In this document: in pieces, positions 7,999-16,152 of the stretch
How the letters are laid out: each line of letters starts with the position of its first letter
How positions within the stretch are numbered: position 1 is the first letter of the stretch
Source of the DNA: Sulfopaludibacter sp035606355
GTDB taxonomy: Bacteria; Acidobacteriota; Terriglobia; Bryobacterales; Bryobacteraceae
Assembly (NCBI GenBank): GCA_035606355.1
Contig: DATNFO010000074.1
Location: 49,477-113,476, forward strand
Reading direction: 5' to 3'
Length of the DNA: 64,000 bases
Program-made: the position numbers and the translations under genes
The notes under the pieces: generated by a model
What the model was told of the DNA's origin: nothing
Databases searched by the model: none
The model's input: the letters and a program-made list of their open reading frames with translations, nothing else

Positions 7999-8691
7999 AT
8001 GATTTTCCCCTGTATCGATCTGATGGACGGCAAAGTCGTCCAATTAGTGCAAGGCCGCGAGAAGGCGCTCGAAGCGGATTCGCCGGAGGAGATGCTGCGC
8101 AAGTTCGCCGCCTTTCCCGAAATTCAAGTGATCGACCTGGATGCGGCTATGGGCCGCGGTTCGAATGACGATCTGGTAGCGTGGCTCGCCGCGCACGCCA
8201 CAATCCGGGCCGGAGGCGGAGTGCGCACGGTGGAAAGAGCGAAAGCGCTGGTCGCGCAGGGCGCACATAAAGTGATTGTGGGGACGAGCGCCTTCACAAA
8301 AACCGGAGTCAACGCGCCGCTCTTGGACGCAATGCGGGAAGCGGTAGGCAAAGACCGCCTGATCGTCGCGCTGGATTCCAAGGAAGGCAAGGTAGTGGTC
8401 AAAGGGTGGACGGAATCGACTGACTTTACCGCCGCCGAGGTCCTCCACTTACTCGAACCTTATTGCGGCGGATTTCTTTGCACCTATGTCGACAAAGAAG
8501 GAATGATGCAGGGAACGGACCTGAGCTGGTTCCGCCAACTGAGAGCCGCCACAGACCTGGAAATAACCGCCGCCGGAGGAATCACCACCCTAGACGACGT
8601 GAAAGCTCTGCAAGCCATGAACATCAACCCAGCCCTGGGAATGGCGATTTATACCGGCCGAATCAAACTGGAAGATCTAACTAGCCTGTAA
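7999..8691 (+). CDS. hisA: Phosphoribosylformimino-AICAR-phosphate isomerase HisA
   Basis: TIM-barrel isomerase converting ProFAR to PRFAR. It has 230 residues and begins MIFPCIDLMDGKVVQLVQG, with the catalytic Asp in IDLMDG, then IRAGGGVRTVERAKAL, VIVGTSAF and ITAAGGITTLDDVKAL. Both phosphate-binding glycine loops are present. It is three bases after hisF and is the last gene of the operon. A strong hairpin follows, which probably terminates transcription between it and the convergent ABC transporter gene. Confidence 0.94.
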   Translation: MIFPCIDLMDGKVVQLVQGREKALEADSPEEMLRKFAAFPEIQVIDLDAAMGRGSNDDLVAWLAAHATIRAGGGVRTVERAKALVAQGAHKVIVGTSAFTKTGVNAPLLDAMREAVGKDRLIVALDSKEGKVVVKGWTESTDFTAAEVLHLLEPYCGGFLCTYVDKEGMMQGTDLSWFRQLRAATDLEITAAGGITTLDDVKALQAMNINPALGMAIYTGRIKLEDLTSL

Positions 8692-8701
8692 CATCGCAAG
8701 T

Positions 8702-8750
8702 TCACCACAGAGGCGCAGAGATCTCTCGGCGTTCTCTGCGTCTCTGGTGA
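8702..8750. terminator. Hairpin between convergent hisA and ABC exporter genes
   Basis: 8702-8720 pairs with 8734-8750: 17 pairs including one G-T, with a two-base bulge and a 13-base loop. The sequence resembles the CACAGAGGC-CAGAG type of intergenic hairpin that I recall from many bacterial genomes. No long T-tract follows. Its position between convergent genes suggests a bidirectional terminator or an inserted repeat. Confidence 0.6.
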
Positions 8751-8774
8751 CCTCGCCATGCTCCGCCGCCCGGA

Positions 8775-10508
8775 CTAAATAGCCTCCAACTCGGCTTCCA
8801 GCATCTGTTTCCTGCTCAGGTCCGCATAGTAGCCGCCCGCGGCCATCAACTCTGCGTGCGTCCCCTGCTCGACGATTCGACCGTGATCCAGCACTACGAT
8901 CCAGTCCGCCTGCCGCACGGTCGAGACGCGATGCGAAATCAGAATCACCGTGCGTCCTCGCATCACCTCCGCCAGATGAGTGAGAATGCGTTCTTCGGTC
9001 AGCGTGTCGACACTCGACAACGCGTCATCCAAAATCAGGATTCGCGGGTCTCGCAGGATCGCCCGCGCAATCGCCGTACGCTGCTTCTGGCCGCCGGAGA
9101 GCGTGATCCCGCGTTCTCCGACCATCGTCTCGTATCCCGCCGGGAAGCCTTCGATATCTCCCGCGAGACCCGCGATTTCGGCCGCGCGCCGGATCTGTTC
9201 CATGCCGGCGCCAGCTACGCCGAACGCGATGTTCCCTGCTACCGTCGCGCTGAATAGAAACGTCTCCTGCGGCACGAAGCCGATCAGGCGGCGCACCTCT
9301 TCCGGGTCCGCGCTCCGCAGGTCCACGCCGTCGATCGCAACCACGCCTTCCGACGGATCGAACAGGCGCGGCACCAGGTTCGCCAGCGTGCTTTTGCCGC
9401 TGCCGGTGTGTCCTACGACTGCCACGGTCGCGCCCGCCGGAATCCGCAGATCAATGCCGTTCAGTACTGGACCGCTCCCGTAATCCACGGTCACGCCACG
9501 GAACTCGATCTCACCGCGAGCATTCGCCACGGCAACCGGGTTCTGAGGCGCGGCGATCGCCGGCTGCTCGTAGAGAATCTGGTTAATGCGGCTGAGCGAG
9601 GCGCTTCCGCGCTGCATCAGGTTCACCACCCAACCGAGCGCGATCATCGGCCACACCAGCATCCCCATGTAGGTGTTGAACATGACGAAGCTGCCGAGCG
9701 AAATACGCCCGCGCAGCACGTCGTGGCCGCCGATCCACAGCACCACCAGAAAAGTAAGGCCGATCAGCACTTCCAGCAGCGGTTGAAATACCCCCTGGAT
9801 GCGTACCAGCCGGATATTCTGCGCGATGTATTCCTTGTTCAATTCCTCAAAGCGCCGCATCTCCGCGCGCTCCTGCACGAAGGCGCGAACCATGCGTACG
9901 CCGGAGAGATTCTCCTGCACGCGGCTGGAGATGTCGCTGAACATCGCTTGAATCGCTTCGAACCGCGAGTGAATCTGGCGGCCGAAGAGGATCACCGCGA
10001 GACTTACCGCGGGCGCGGGCAGCAGCGCGTAAAGCGCCAGCCGCCAGTCCACGCTCACCATGATCGCAATGGCCAGGATGAAGGTCAGGCTCGTTTCGGC
10101 ACAGTACATCACACCGGGCCCCAGCATCATGCGAACGGCGTTCAGATCGTTCGTCGCGCGCGCCATAATATCGCCCGTGCGCGACCGCGCATAATATTCC
10201 GGGGATAATTTGACTAAGTGCGCGAATAAGTCATTGCGGAAGTCATATTCAATATCGCGGCTGATCCCTATGATGATCACGCGCATGAAATACTGAAACA
10301 CGCCTTTGCAGAGAGCCAGCAGGACCAGCCACACAGCGTACTGAACGAAGCGCGCGCCGTGCCGGGTCAACGCATCCACTGCGCGCCCGATCATCAGCGG
10401 CTGCACAGCCTGCGCCGCATCCTTCAGCACCAGGCACAACGCGCCCAACGCCATGCCCCGGCGATAGCGCCACAGATACTTGCGAACGGTCGCGAGTGAT
10501 TTCCACAT
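8775..10508 (-). CDS. ABC exporter, fused permease and ATPase (MsbA/multidrug type)
   Basis: A 577-residue half-transporter of the type IV exporter class, acting as a dimer in the inner membrane. Residues 1-300 carry the six-helix membrane domain (GMALGALCLVLKDAAQAVQPLMIG, FVQYAVWLVLLALCKGVFQYF and later helices). The nucleotide-binding domain has Walker A VGHTGSGKST, a Q-loop in FVPQETFLFSATVAGNIAFG, signature TLSGGQKQR, Walker B ILILDDALSSVD, and the switch His in LISHRVST. It starts three bases after the ydcF-like gene. The substrate cannot be told; lipids or drugs are both possible. Confidence 0.92.
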   Translation of the reverse strand: MWKSLATVRKYLWRYRRGMALGALCLVLKDAAQAVQPLMIGRAVDALTRHGARFVQYAVWLVLLALCKGVFQYFMRVIIIGISRDIEYDFRNDLFAHLVKLSPEYYARSRTGDIMARATNDLNAVRMMLGPGVMYCAETSLTFILAIAIMVSVDWRLALYALLPAPAVSLAVILFGRQIHSRFEAIQAMFSDISSRVQENLSGVRMVRAFVQERAEMRRFEELNKEYIAQNIRLVRIQGVFQPLLEVLIGLTFLVVLWIGGHDVLRGRISLGSFVMFNTYMGMLVWPMIALGWVVNLMQRGSASLSRINQILYEQPAIAAPQNPVAVANARGEIEFRGVTVDYGSGPVLNGIDLRIPAGATVAVVGHTGSGKSTLANLVPRLFDPSEGVVAIDGVDLRSADPEEVRRLIGFVPQETFLFSATVAGNIAFGVAGAGMEQIRRAAEIAGLAGDIEGFPAGYETMVGERGITLSGGQKQRTAIARAILRDPRILILDDALSSVDTLTEERILTHLAEVMRGRTVILISHRVSTVRQADWIVVLDHGRIVEQGTHAELMAAGGYYADLSRKQMLEAELEAI

Positions 10509-10511
10509 GCC

Positions 10512-11120
10512 CTACTTACCCAATGCCGTGGCGATGGTTTTGCTCCACTCGAAGAAGACCGTCTTCTCGCCCTCACGGTTCTTCCACCATGCATCCGGAG
10601 TAAAGTATTGCGACCGCGCAGCAACCGTGCGGAATGCCGGGCCCGCGCCGCGCTCGGTTGCGATATAGATGCGGCGCGCGCGGGCCGTATGATAGTCGCT
10701 GGTCACCAGCAGAAAGCTGCGGACTCCCCGGCGGTGTAGTTCCGGAACAATCGCCGCGGCCTCTTCACGTGTCGACAACGTATCGTTCGGAAACGGGATA
10801 AACCACTCCCGCGGATAGCCGCGCTTGACTGCATATTCGATGGCCAGGTCGGATTCCGCGAAGCCGTAGAACCCGTGCGGGCCACTCACCAAGACCGCCG
10901 GCACGTATCCGGACTTCACCAGTTCCGCGGCCTTCTGGATGCGAAGTCCGCTATAGTCGCCCGCCAGCAGCACCGCGATGTCCGCCTTTTCGGGCTGCTC
11001 TGAATAAACGAGCGCATATCCCGCCGACGGCAGCCACCATCCGCGCGTAACAAATGCCAGCGCCGCCAGAACCAAAATTGCAACGAAAAAGGAGAAAAGA
11101 GGAGAACGCCGCCGCCCCAC
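10512..11120 (-). CDS. YdcF/DUF218-family membrane-anchored protein
   Basis: A 202-residue protein with one N-terminal transmembrane segment (FFVAILVLAALAFVTRGWW) and a DUF218/YdcF/SanA-like globular domain outside. Family marks are ADIAVLLAGDYSGLRIQKAA, VPAVLVSG, NDTLSTREEAAAIVPEL and LLVTSDYHTARARRIY. The family is linked to envelope integrity (SanA) but the reaction is unsettled. It lies between an 11124-11699 membrane protein and the ABC exporter with three-base gaps, so the three are probably one transcript. Confidence 0.85.
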   Translation of the reverse strand: MGRRRSPLFSFFVAILVLAALAFVTRGWWLPSAGYALVYSEQPEKADIAVLLAGDYSGLRIQKAAELVKSGYVPAVLVSGPHGFYGFAESDLAIEYAVKRGYPREWFIPFPNDTLSTREEAAAIVPELHRRGVRSFLLVTSDYHTARARRIYIATERGAGPAFRTVAARSQYFTPDAWWKNREGEKTVFFEWSKTIATALGK

Positions 11121-11123
11121 GAA

Positions 11124-11699
11124 CTATTTCTCGTCCGTGGAGTTCTTCTGATCCAGATTGCCCACCGCCTTCAGCCGCTGATAGAGCCGCTCGACCTCGG
11201 CCTCATCTTCGGGCCGCAGAATGCGATAGCGCGGCATGGGAGGTTCGCGCCGCTCCGCCGTGCCCGGCTGCGCCAAAACCTCGCCCCAATATTGACGATA
11301 CGGAATGCCATCGATCAGGGCATCGCGCGAGAGCCGCCGCAAGTGCCGCAACAAGCTGTTGCAACTTTCGAGTTCGCCCGGATAGACCAGCAGCATCTTG
11401 GAATCGTCGAACATCGTCACACGCACAATCAGGGGTTGAATCCAACCGGTGCGATCCAATCGGCGAATGTCCATCCACGGCACAATCCGTCGCCCGATCG
11501 CCAGGTAGCCCTCGTGCACTTCGATCGCGGGCCGCAGGGCCAGCACCATCAGCACAACGCCCACTAGCAAAAACAACCCCGCGGGGATGTAGGAAAGCGG
11601 CCAGTAGGTGCCCCGCCAACCAGCCAGCGCGGCGCCTAAAATCGCGGCGATACCGAACCAAAGATAGTGCCGTGCGGGCAAGTAGCGAGTCATGACCAA
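11124..11699 (-). CDS. Membrane protein of unknown function, possible PH-like fold
   Basis: A 191-residue protein with two adjacent N-terminal hydrophobic segments (YLWFGIAAILGAALAGW and YIPAGLFLLVGVVLMVLAL) and a charged cytoplasmic part. The sequence IEVHEGYLAIGRRIVPWMDIRRLDR resembles bacterial PH-like (bPH) domains attached to a membrane hairpin, but I am not sure of the family. MVMTR offers two ATGs (11699 and 11693). It is the first of three closely spaced genes leading to the ABC exporter and follows the phosphatidyltransferase gene by 37 bases. Confidence 0.75.
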   Translation of the reverse strand: MVMTRYLPARHYLWFGIAAILGAALAGWRGTYWPLSYIPAGLFLLVGVVLMVLALRPAIEVHEGYLAIGRRIVPWMDIRRLDRTGWIQPLIVRVTMFDDSKMLLVYPGELESCNSLLRHLRRLSRDALIDGIPYRQYWGEVLAQPGTAERREPPMPRYRILRPEDEAEVERLYQRLKAVGNLDQKNSTDEK

Positions 11700-11736
11700 A
11701 GCCTTACTTTTAGACTACTCCCCCTCTAACGCCCCG

Positions 11737-12273
11737 TCAATGCGCTCGCGATAACTGCATGCCGCGCCACGTGTAATGTAAGCCGCTCCAGAGCGTGATC
11801 GCACCGCAAGGCCACAGCATTCCCCATGCCAAAGCCTCGAGCGCGCTGCCGCCAAGCATGTTTCTGGCCATCCAAACCACCGCGGTGCAGATCTGAACGA
11901 ACGTGCTCGCCTTACCCCAAATGCTCGGTGGAAAATTTCGGACATTTGTAGTTCGCATCAGAATTGCCGCGGCGCAAAGGATATAAAGGTCTCTACCTAG
12001 CACCAGAGCCACGAACCATAGAGGCACGATCCGCGCGATAGCGAACGCCACGAACACGCCGCTCATCAACAGCTTGTCGGCAATAGGGTCCAGATAAGCG
12101 CCCACCCGGCTCTCCAGGTGGAAACGCCGCGCCAAAGCGCCATCTAACACGTCCGTGATCGCCGCGAAGAAGAAGAGGATGAGAGCAAGGCGGTGCCGGC
12201 CGGCGACAATTGCCCAGATGACGAACGGGGCCAGCGCAATCCGCAGCGCCGTCATCCCGTTGGCGATGTTCAA
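11737..12273 (-). CDS. CDP-alcohol phosphatidyltransferase (PgsA-like)
   Basis: An integral membrane enzyme joining a CDP-diacylglycerol phosphatidyl group to an alcohol such as glycerol-3-phosphate. The CDP-alcohol motif is complete in DVLDGALARRFHLESRVGAY followed by LDPIADKLL (D-x2-DG-x2-AR-x8-G-x3-D-x3-D). I choose TTG at 12273 over ATG at 12309: it overlaps the galK stop, has GGGGAG about nine bases upstream, and yields LNIANGMTALRIALAP, like the usual PgsA N-terminus; the product has 178 residues. The ATG form would add 12 residues inside galK. Several hydrophobic helices follow. The exact alcohol is not certain. Confidence 0.88.
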   Translation of the reverse strand: MNIANGMTALRIALAPFVIWAIVAGRHRLALILFFFAAITDVLDGALARRFHLESRVGAYLDPIADKLLMSGVFVAFAIARIVPLWFVALVLGRDLYILCAAAILMRTTNVRNFPPSIWGKASTFVQICTAVVWMARNMLGGSALEALAWGMLWPCGAITLWSGLHYTWRGMQLSRAH

Positions 12274-13412
12274 ATGCCGATCTCCCCGGCGCCCGCGCTC
12301 GGCCGGCATACGTAACTATCCGGGATCACCCCGAATCGCGCCTGGTACCGTTGCGCGATCGTCTCCCGGAAAGAGTGCACGGATTCCGGCCGCAGCATCG
12401 TCACAGTGCAGCCGCCGAATCCGCCGCCCGTCATCCGCGACCCGAGAACGCCTTCGATGCCCAGCGCCGCTTCCACCAGGAAATCCAGCTCCGCGCAGCT
12501 CACTTCATAATCGTCGCGCAAGCTGGTGTGACTCTCCACCATCAACTTGGCCATGCGCGCCAGATCGCCCGCGGCGGCCGCGGCCACAAAGGCTTCTACG
12601 CGCGCGTCTTCCGTTACTACGTGGCGGGCACGCCGCCGGATTGTGTCCGGCAGCAGTTCCGCGGCGCTCTCGAACTGTTCCGGCGTGATGTCGCGCAGGC
12701 TCGCCGTCTGCGGGAAACGCTGCTTCAGACCCGTCACGGCCTCGGCGCACTCCTGCACGCGCTCTTTGTACGCGCTGCCCGAAAGCGCATGCTTCACCAT
12801 GGTGTTCACCGCCACGAAAACAATATCCCCCGGCAGCGTCACCGGGCGATTCTCCAGGCTTCGGCAGTCGATCTCGATGGCCGCGCCTTCCTGCCCGAAA
12901 ATCGAAATGTACTGGTCCATGATGCCGCATGGCATCCCGACGAATTGGATTTCCGCTCGCTGGCACAAGCGCGCGAGTTCCAGCTTATCCAGGCTTCGCC
13001 CGCGGAGAAACGCCAGCGCGCTCGATACTTCCAGCGCCGCCGACGAGCTCAACCCGCTTCCCTCCGGCACCGTGCTGCGAATCAGCAGGTTGGCGCCCGC
13101 AATTCCGTATCCGGCCTTGGCGAGCTCATGCGCCACGCCTACCGGATAATCGCTCCAGTGATGCTGCCGCTCGAGGCGCGCAAATTCCTCCGCGTTCCAG
13201 TCGCGCATCTCCTGCTTGTCTTCCGAGTACATGCGGATCCTGCCGTCCGCCGACGGCGCTACCGCCACGGTGGTCGCCAAGTCCAGCGCCACCGGCATCA
13301 CAAAGCCCAGGTTGTAATCGGTGTGTTCGCCGATCAGGTTCACGCGACCCGGCGCGCGAAACGTGCGGAGGCCCTCGGCGGAGCCAAACAGTTTCCGGAA
13401 TTCTTCCGTCAT
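12270..13412 (-). CDS. galK: Galactokinase
   Basis: GHMP kinase that phosphorylates galactose at C1, the first step of the Leloir pathway. It has 380 residues from ATG at 13412, which overlaps the stop of the small membrane protein (ATGA); a longer frame to 13481 is unlikely. Marks are RAPGRVNLIGEHTDYN (galactokinase signature), PEGSGLSSSAALEVS (ATP-binding GHMP loop), CGIMDQYISIFG with the catalytic Asp, and SRMTGGGFGGCTVTM. It lies downstream of a sodium:solute symporter, so the pair probably imports and phosphorylates galactose or a related sugar. Confidence 0.94.
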   Translation of the reverse strand: MTEEFRKLFGSAEGLRTFRAPGRVNLIGEHTDYNLGFVMPVALDLATTVAVAPSADGRIRMYSEDKQEMRDWNAEEFARLERQHHWSDYPVGVAHELAKAGYGIAGANLLIRSTVPEGSGLSSSAALEVSSALAFLRGRSLDKLELARLCQRAEIQFVGMPCGIMDQYISIFGQEGAAIEIDCRSLENRPVTLPGDIVFVAVNTMVKHALSGSAYKERVQECAEAVTGLKQRFPQTASLRDITPEQFESAAELLPDTIRRRARHVVTEDARVEAFVAAAAAGDLARMAKLMVESHTSLRDDYEVSCAELDFLVEAALGIEGVLGSRMTGGGFGGCTVTMLRPESVHSFRETIAQRYQARFGVIPDSYVCRPSAGAGEIGI

Positions 13413-13612
13413 GATTTGTGAGCGGCTCGCCGCGCCAGCAGCAGCATGAAGATGCCGAAGGCGGTCATCACCAACCCGCAATACAGGTTGACGTTGCCAT
13501 CGCTCAGCGGGGCGCGCTTGTCTGGAGCCAGCAGCCCCATGCCCACGAGGATGAGTCCGATCAAGAGGAAAAATCCGCCAGTTGGTATTCGTAGGTCGAG
13601 CATGTCAGGCAA
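13409..13612 (-). CDS. Small two-helix membrane protein
   Basis: A 67-residue protein made almost only of two transmembrane helices (TGGFFLLIGLILVGMGLLAP and NVNLYCGLVMTAFGIFMLLL) with a basic tail RRAAHKS. It overlaps the symporter gene by eight bases at its 5' end and galK by four at its 3' end. Such an arrangement suggests a partner or subunit of the symporter, but I do not recognise the family. An alternative ATG three codons in is possible. Confidence 0.75.
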   Translation of the reverse strand: MPDMLDLRIPTGGFFLLIGLILVGMGLLAPDKRAPLSDGNVNLYCGLVMTAFGIFMLLLARRAAHKS

Positions 13613-15257
13613 ACCAGAAGTTGATGATCAACACCATTACCGCGACGCCCACCGCTATCGGAGCCGGCCGTAAATACCAGCTTACCCCCTCCTCGTGAGG
13701 AATCTTGGTGAAGCCGTAAACCAATCCCTCAAGCTGCGCCGCCGGCTTCGGCCGTGTTGCCAGGCTCACCAGAATCGTTACGATCACGCACGTGGTCCAC
13801 GCGAAGATGGAGATCCAGAAATTCTGCGCCATGGGGGAAGGGAAGACGTGCAGGTTCACTCCGAGCCACGCACCTTTGCCTTCGGCCATGGTGGTTCCAT
13901 GCGTCACGGCGGCGGCTAGAGTTCCGGCCAGCAGTCCGAAGAACGCGCCGTGCCCCGTGGTGCGCTTCCAGAACATGCCCAGCAGGAACGTCCCGAAGAG
14001 CGGAGCGTTCACAAAGCTGAATACGAGCTGCAGCAGGTCGTTGATGCTGTTGTACGAGTTCGCCAGATACGCCGTCGCGATCGACAGCGCGACACCCACG
14101 ATGGTGGTGATGCGACCCACGTGCAGGTAGTGGGAATCCGGCGCGCCCGGTTTGATGTAGCTCTGATAGATGTCGTACGTGAATACCGTGTTGAACGCGG
14201 TCACATTACCCGCCATCCCGCTCATGAAGCTGGCCATCAGCCCTGTGAGCCCGACGCCCAGCATGCCCGCCGGATAAAAATGTCCCATCAGCGTGGTCAG
14301 TACCTGGTCATAATCCGGCCCCCCGTTCTTCATCGGCAGGTCATAGCCGACGGCCATCCTGGATAGGGCTAGCGCGGCGATGCCCGGAATGATGACGATG
14401 AACGGCATCATCATCTTGGGAATTGCGGCAATCACCGGAGTGCGGCGTGCGGCCGACATCGAATTCGCGGCCATGGCGCGCTGAATCACCAGAAAGTCCG
14501 TGCACCAGTATCCGAAAGATAAAACGAAGCCCAGCCCCGCGACCAGCCCGAACACCTCCAGGCCCATGGGGTTTTCGCTCGCGCTGCCCATGTATTTCCA
14601 GCTATGCGTCATCACCTGCGGCAGCCGCGACGCCATGCCCTGCCAACCGCCCGCCTTCATCACCGCCATCGCCGAGAGCGGAGCGAACCCCATCACGATC
14701 AGGAAGAATTGCAGCACTTCGTTATAGATCGCGCTGGTCAGGCCGCCGAGGAAGGTGTACGCGAGCACAATCGCCGCCGAGCACATGACGCTTGTCGTGA
14801 AACTCCAGCCGAGCACCAGCCGCAGCAGCAAGCCGAGCGCGTACATCGAAATTCCGCTGCTGAACACGGTCATGCAGGCGAAGGTGATGGCGTTCAGCGC
14901 TCGCGTTTTTTCGTCGAAACGCAGCTTCAAGTACTCGGGGACGCTGCGGGCGCGGCTGCCGTAGTAGAACGGCATCATGAAGAGGCCGACGAAGAGCATC
15001 GCCGGAACCGCGCCCACCCAGTAAAAGTGTGAGGTCATGATTCCGTACTTCGCGCCGTTCCCGCTCATCCCAACCAGTTCCTGAGCGCCGAGATTAGCGG
15101 CGAGGAATGCCAGGCTTGTGATCCACACGGGTACGGAATGTCCCGCAGTCAAAAAATCCCCGCTACTGGAAATTTTTTTTCGGAGGCGCCATCCAATGCC
15201 CAGGACGAACACGAAATAAATCGCCAATATCAGATAATCGACGGGAGCAAGTGTCAC
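13605..15257 (-). CDS. Sodium:solute symporter (SSS family, SGLT-like)
   Basis: A 550-residue multi-helix inner-membrane symporter. It begins LAPVDYLILAIYFVFVLGIG, the SSS N-terminus, then SGDFLTAGHSVPVWITSLAF and LAANLGAQELVGMSGNGAKY, which match the sodium-site region of sugar-type members. GSRARSVPEYLKLRFDEKT is another SSS signature. It heads a minus-strand run with the small membrane protein and galK, so galactose or another hexose is the likely substrate by context. About fourteen hydrophobic segments can be made out. Confidence 0.92.
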   Translation of the reverse strand: MTLAPVDYLILAIYFVFVLGIGWRLRKKISSSGDFLTAGHSVPVWITSLAFLAANLGAQELVGMSGNGAKYGIMTSHFYWVGAVPAMLFVGLFMMPFYYGSRARSVPEYLKLRFDEKTRALNAITFACMTVFSSGISMYALGLLLRLVLGWSFTTSVMCSAAIVLAYTFLGGLTSAIYNEVLQFFLIVMGFAPLSAMAVMKAGGWQGMASRLPQVMTHSWKYMGSASENPMGLEVFGLVAGLGFVLSFGYWCTDFLVIQRAMAANSMSAARRTPVIAAIPKMMMPFIVIIPGIAALALSRMAVGYDLPMKNGGPDYDQVLTTLMGHFYPAGMLGVGLTGLMASFMSGMAGNVTAFNTVFTYDIYQSYIKPGAPDSHYLHVGRITTIVGVALSIATAYLANSYNSINDLLQLVFSFVNAPLFGTFLLGMFWKRTTGHGAFFGLLAGTLAAAVTHGTTMAEGKGAWLGVNLHVFPSPMAQNFWISIFAWTTCVIVTILVSLATRPKPAAQLEGLVYGFTKIPHEEGVSWYLRPAPIAVGVAVMVLIINFWFA

Positions 15258-15407
15258 GTAGAACCCTCAATGGCCGGTGGATTTGGACTTCTGAGTCTAA
15301 CATGGGCAATGGGAGCGAACCGGCCGCTGCGCGACGCCGGGGAATCTCCTGAATAGTAGGTGCGTTCAACCGCTAAGTGAACACTTGCGCGGTGACGCGC
15401 CTTACGC

Positions 15408-15423
15408 TGGCACGGCTGTTGCA
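15408..15423 (+). promoter_or_regulatory. Sigma-54 (-24/-12) promoter
   Basis: TGGCACGGCTGTTGCA fits the sigma-54 consensus TGGCACG-N4-TTGCW without a mismatch. GG is at 15409-15410 and GC at 15421-15422, with the required spacing. Initiation would be near 15433, upstream of the 81- and 55-residue ORFs. An enhancer-binding activator would be required; none is encoded nearby. Confidence 0.75.
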
Positions 15424-15479
15424 TTTTTCCTGTGCGGGCGCAAATCCAAAAACGCGCCGGGACTTGCGGATGCGATAAA

Positions 15480-15725
15480 ATGCCGAATTCGAATTCCAAA
15501 ATGGTTCTCTCGAAAACCTCCTTGTGTCAGGAGAAGCTGCGGCTGATGGAAGACTTCCTGGCGGCCGCAACGGACCTCGTCGAAGCGCATAATGAGCAGG
15601 TCAAGTCCCTGGTGGACGACGATCCGGACTTTAGCCGGTTCGACGTTCTCATCCACTTAGCAGCCGAACGAAAGCGACGTGCCAAGTACGACTATCTGAT
15701 GCACCTCGAAAGGCACGGCTGTTAG
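15480..15725 (+). CDS. Small hypothetical protein (81 aa) under a sigma-54 promoter
   Basis: I do not recognise this protein. From ATG at 15480 it has 81 residues, beginning MPNSNSKMVLSKTSLCQEKL. It is soluble, with no signal peptide; the middle (QEKLRLMEDFLAAATDLVEA) looks like an amphipathic helix, and the C-terminus is basic (AAERKRRAKYDYLMHLERHG). An in-frame ATG eight codons into the protein is possible. It begins 57 bases after a consensus sigma-54 promoter and precedes a 55-residue ORF by 13 bases, so both probably share a transcript. Confidence 0.65.
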   Translation: MPNSNSKMVLSKTSLCQEKLRLMEDFLAAATDLVEAHNEQVKSLVDDDPDFSRFDVLIHLAAERKRRAKYDYLMHLERHGC

Positions 15726-15738
15726 AAAGGGGATTTAC

Positions 15739-15906
15739 ATGTTGAAACCCAGCGAACGTGAGAAGCTTCAGGATTGCCAGATGCTCGTGGAATCAGCCCG
15801 CAACATTCTTTTGGGAATTGCGGATGGCGTAGTGCCGGAGGCTCACGACATCGAAAAGTGCTTCCGCGAAGCAGACCGCGCGCTCACCCGCCTGCTGCGA
15901 GCCTAG
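15739..15906 (+). CDS. Small hypothetical protein (55 aa)
   Basis: A 55-codon ORF, beginning MLKPSEREKLQDCQMLVES and ending DRALTRLLRA. It has a good ribosome site (AAAGGGG about six bases before ATG at 15739) and lies 13 bases after the 81-residue gene. Like its neighbour it is predicted mostly helical and soluble, with Cys13 and Cys42. The paired small helical proteins behind a sigma-54 promoter could form a complex, but no function can be named. Confidence 0.6.
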   Translation: MLKPSEREKLQDCQMLVESARNILLGIADGVVPEAHDIEKCFREADRALTRLLRA

Positions 15907-15985
15907 CCGCTGCCCTCCGAAGACAACCTCACCGCGGCTCTTGTCCTTCACAACAACTTGAATCTCAGGAAAGCTTCCGCGACTG

Positions 15986-16126
15986 CTATACCCGTCGGGA
16001 CGCATTCTGAACGCCCGATTGATTACTGTAACGCCGGCGGACCACGCCCGCGAGCATGAGCGCCGCTCCGGTCAGGACCAGGCTGGCAGGTTCCGGAGTG
16101 GCCCCCGCCGACTGCACATTTAACGT
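15986..16126 (-). pseudogene. Remnant of a PEP-CTERM protein (C-terminal sorting tail)
   Basis: Minus-strand frame ending at TAG (15988-15986) reads NVQSAGATPEPASLVLTGAA then LMLAGVVRRR. This is a typical PEP-CTERM tail: PEP motif, hydrophobic helix, arginine cluster. A stop codon lies just upstream in frame (TAA about 12 bases before the first Val), and no body or start is found, so it seems the decayed end of an exported protein. An intact PEP-CTERM gene is at 49913. Confidence 0.6.
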
Positions 16127-16152
16127 TTAAGAAGAAGTGGCCAGACCGCGCT

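Noticed and set aside
15793..16005. Minus-strand 70-residue frame
   Set aside because: It is antisense to the 55-residue ORF that has a good ribosome site, and shows no motif.
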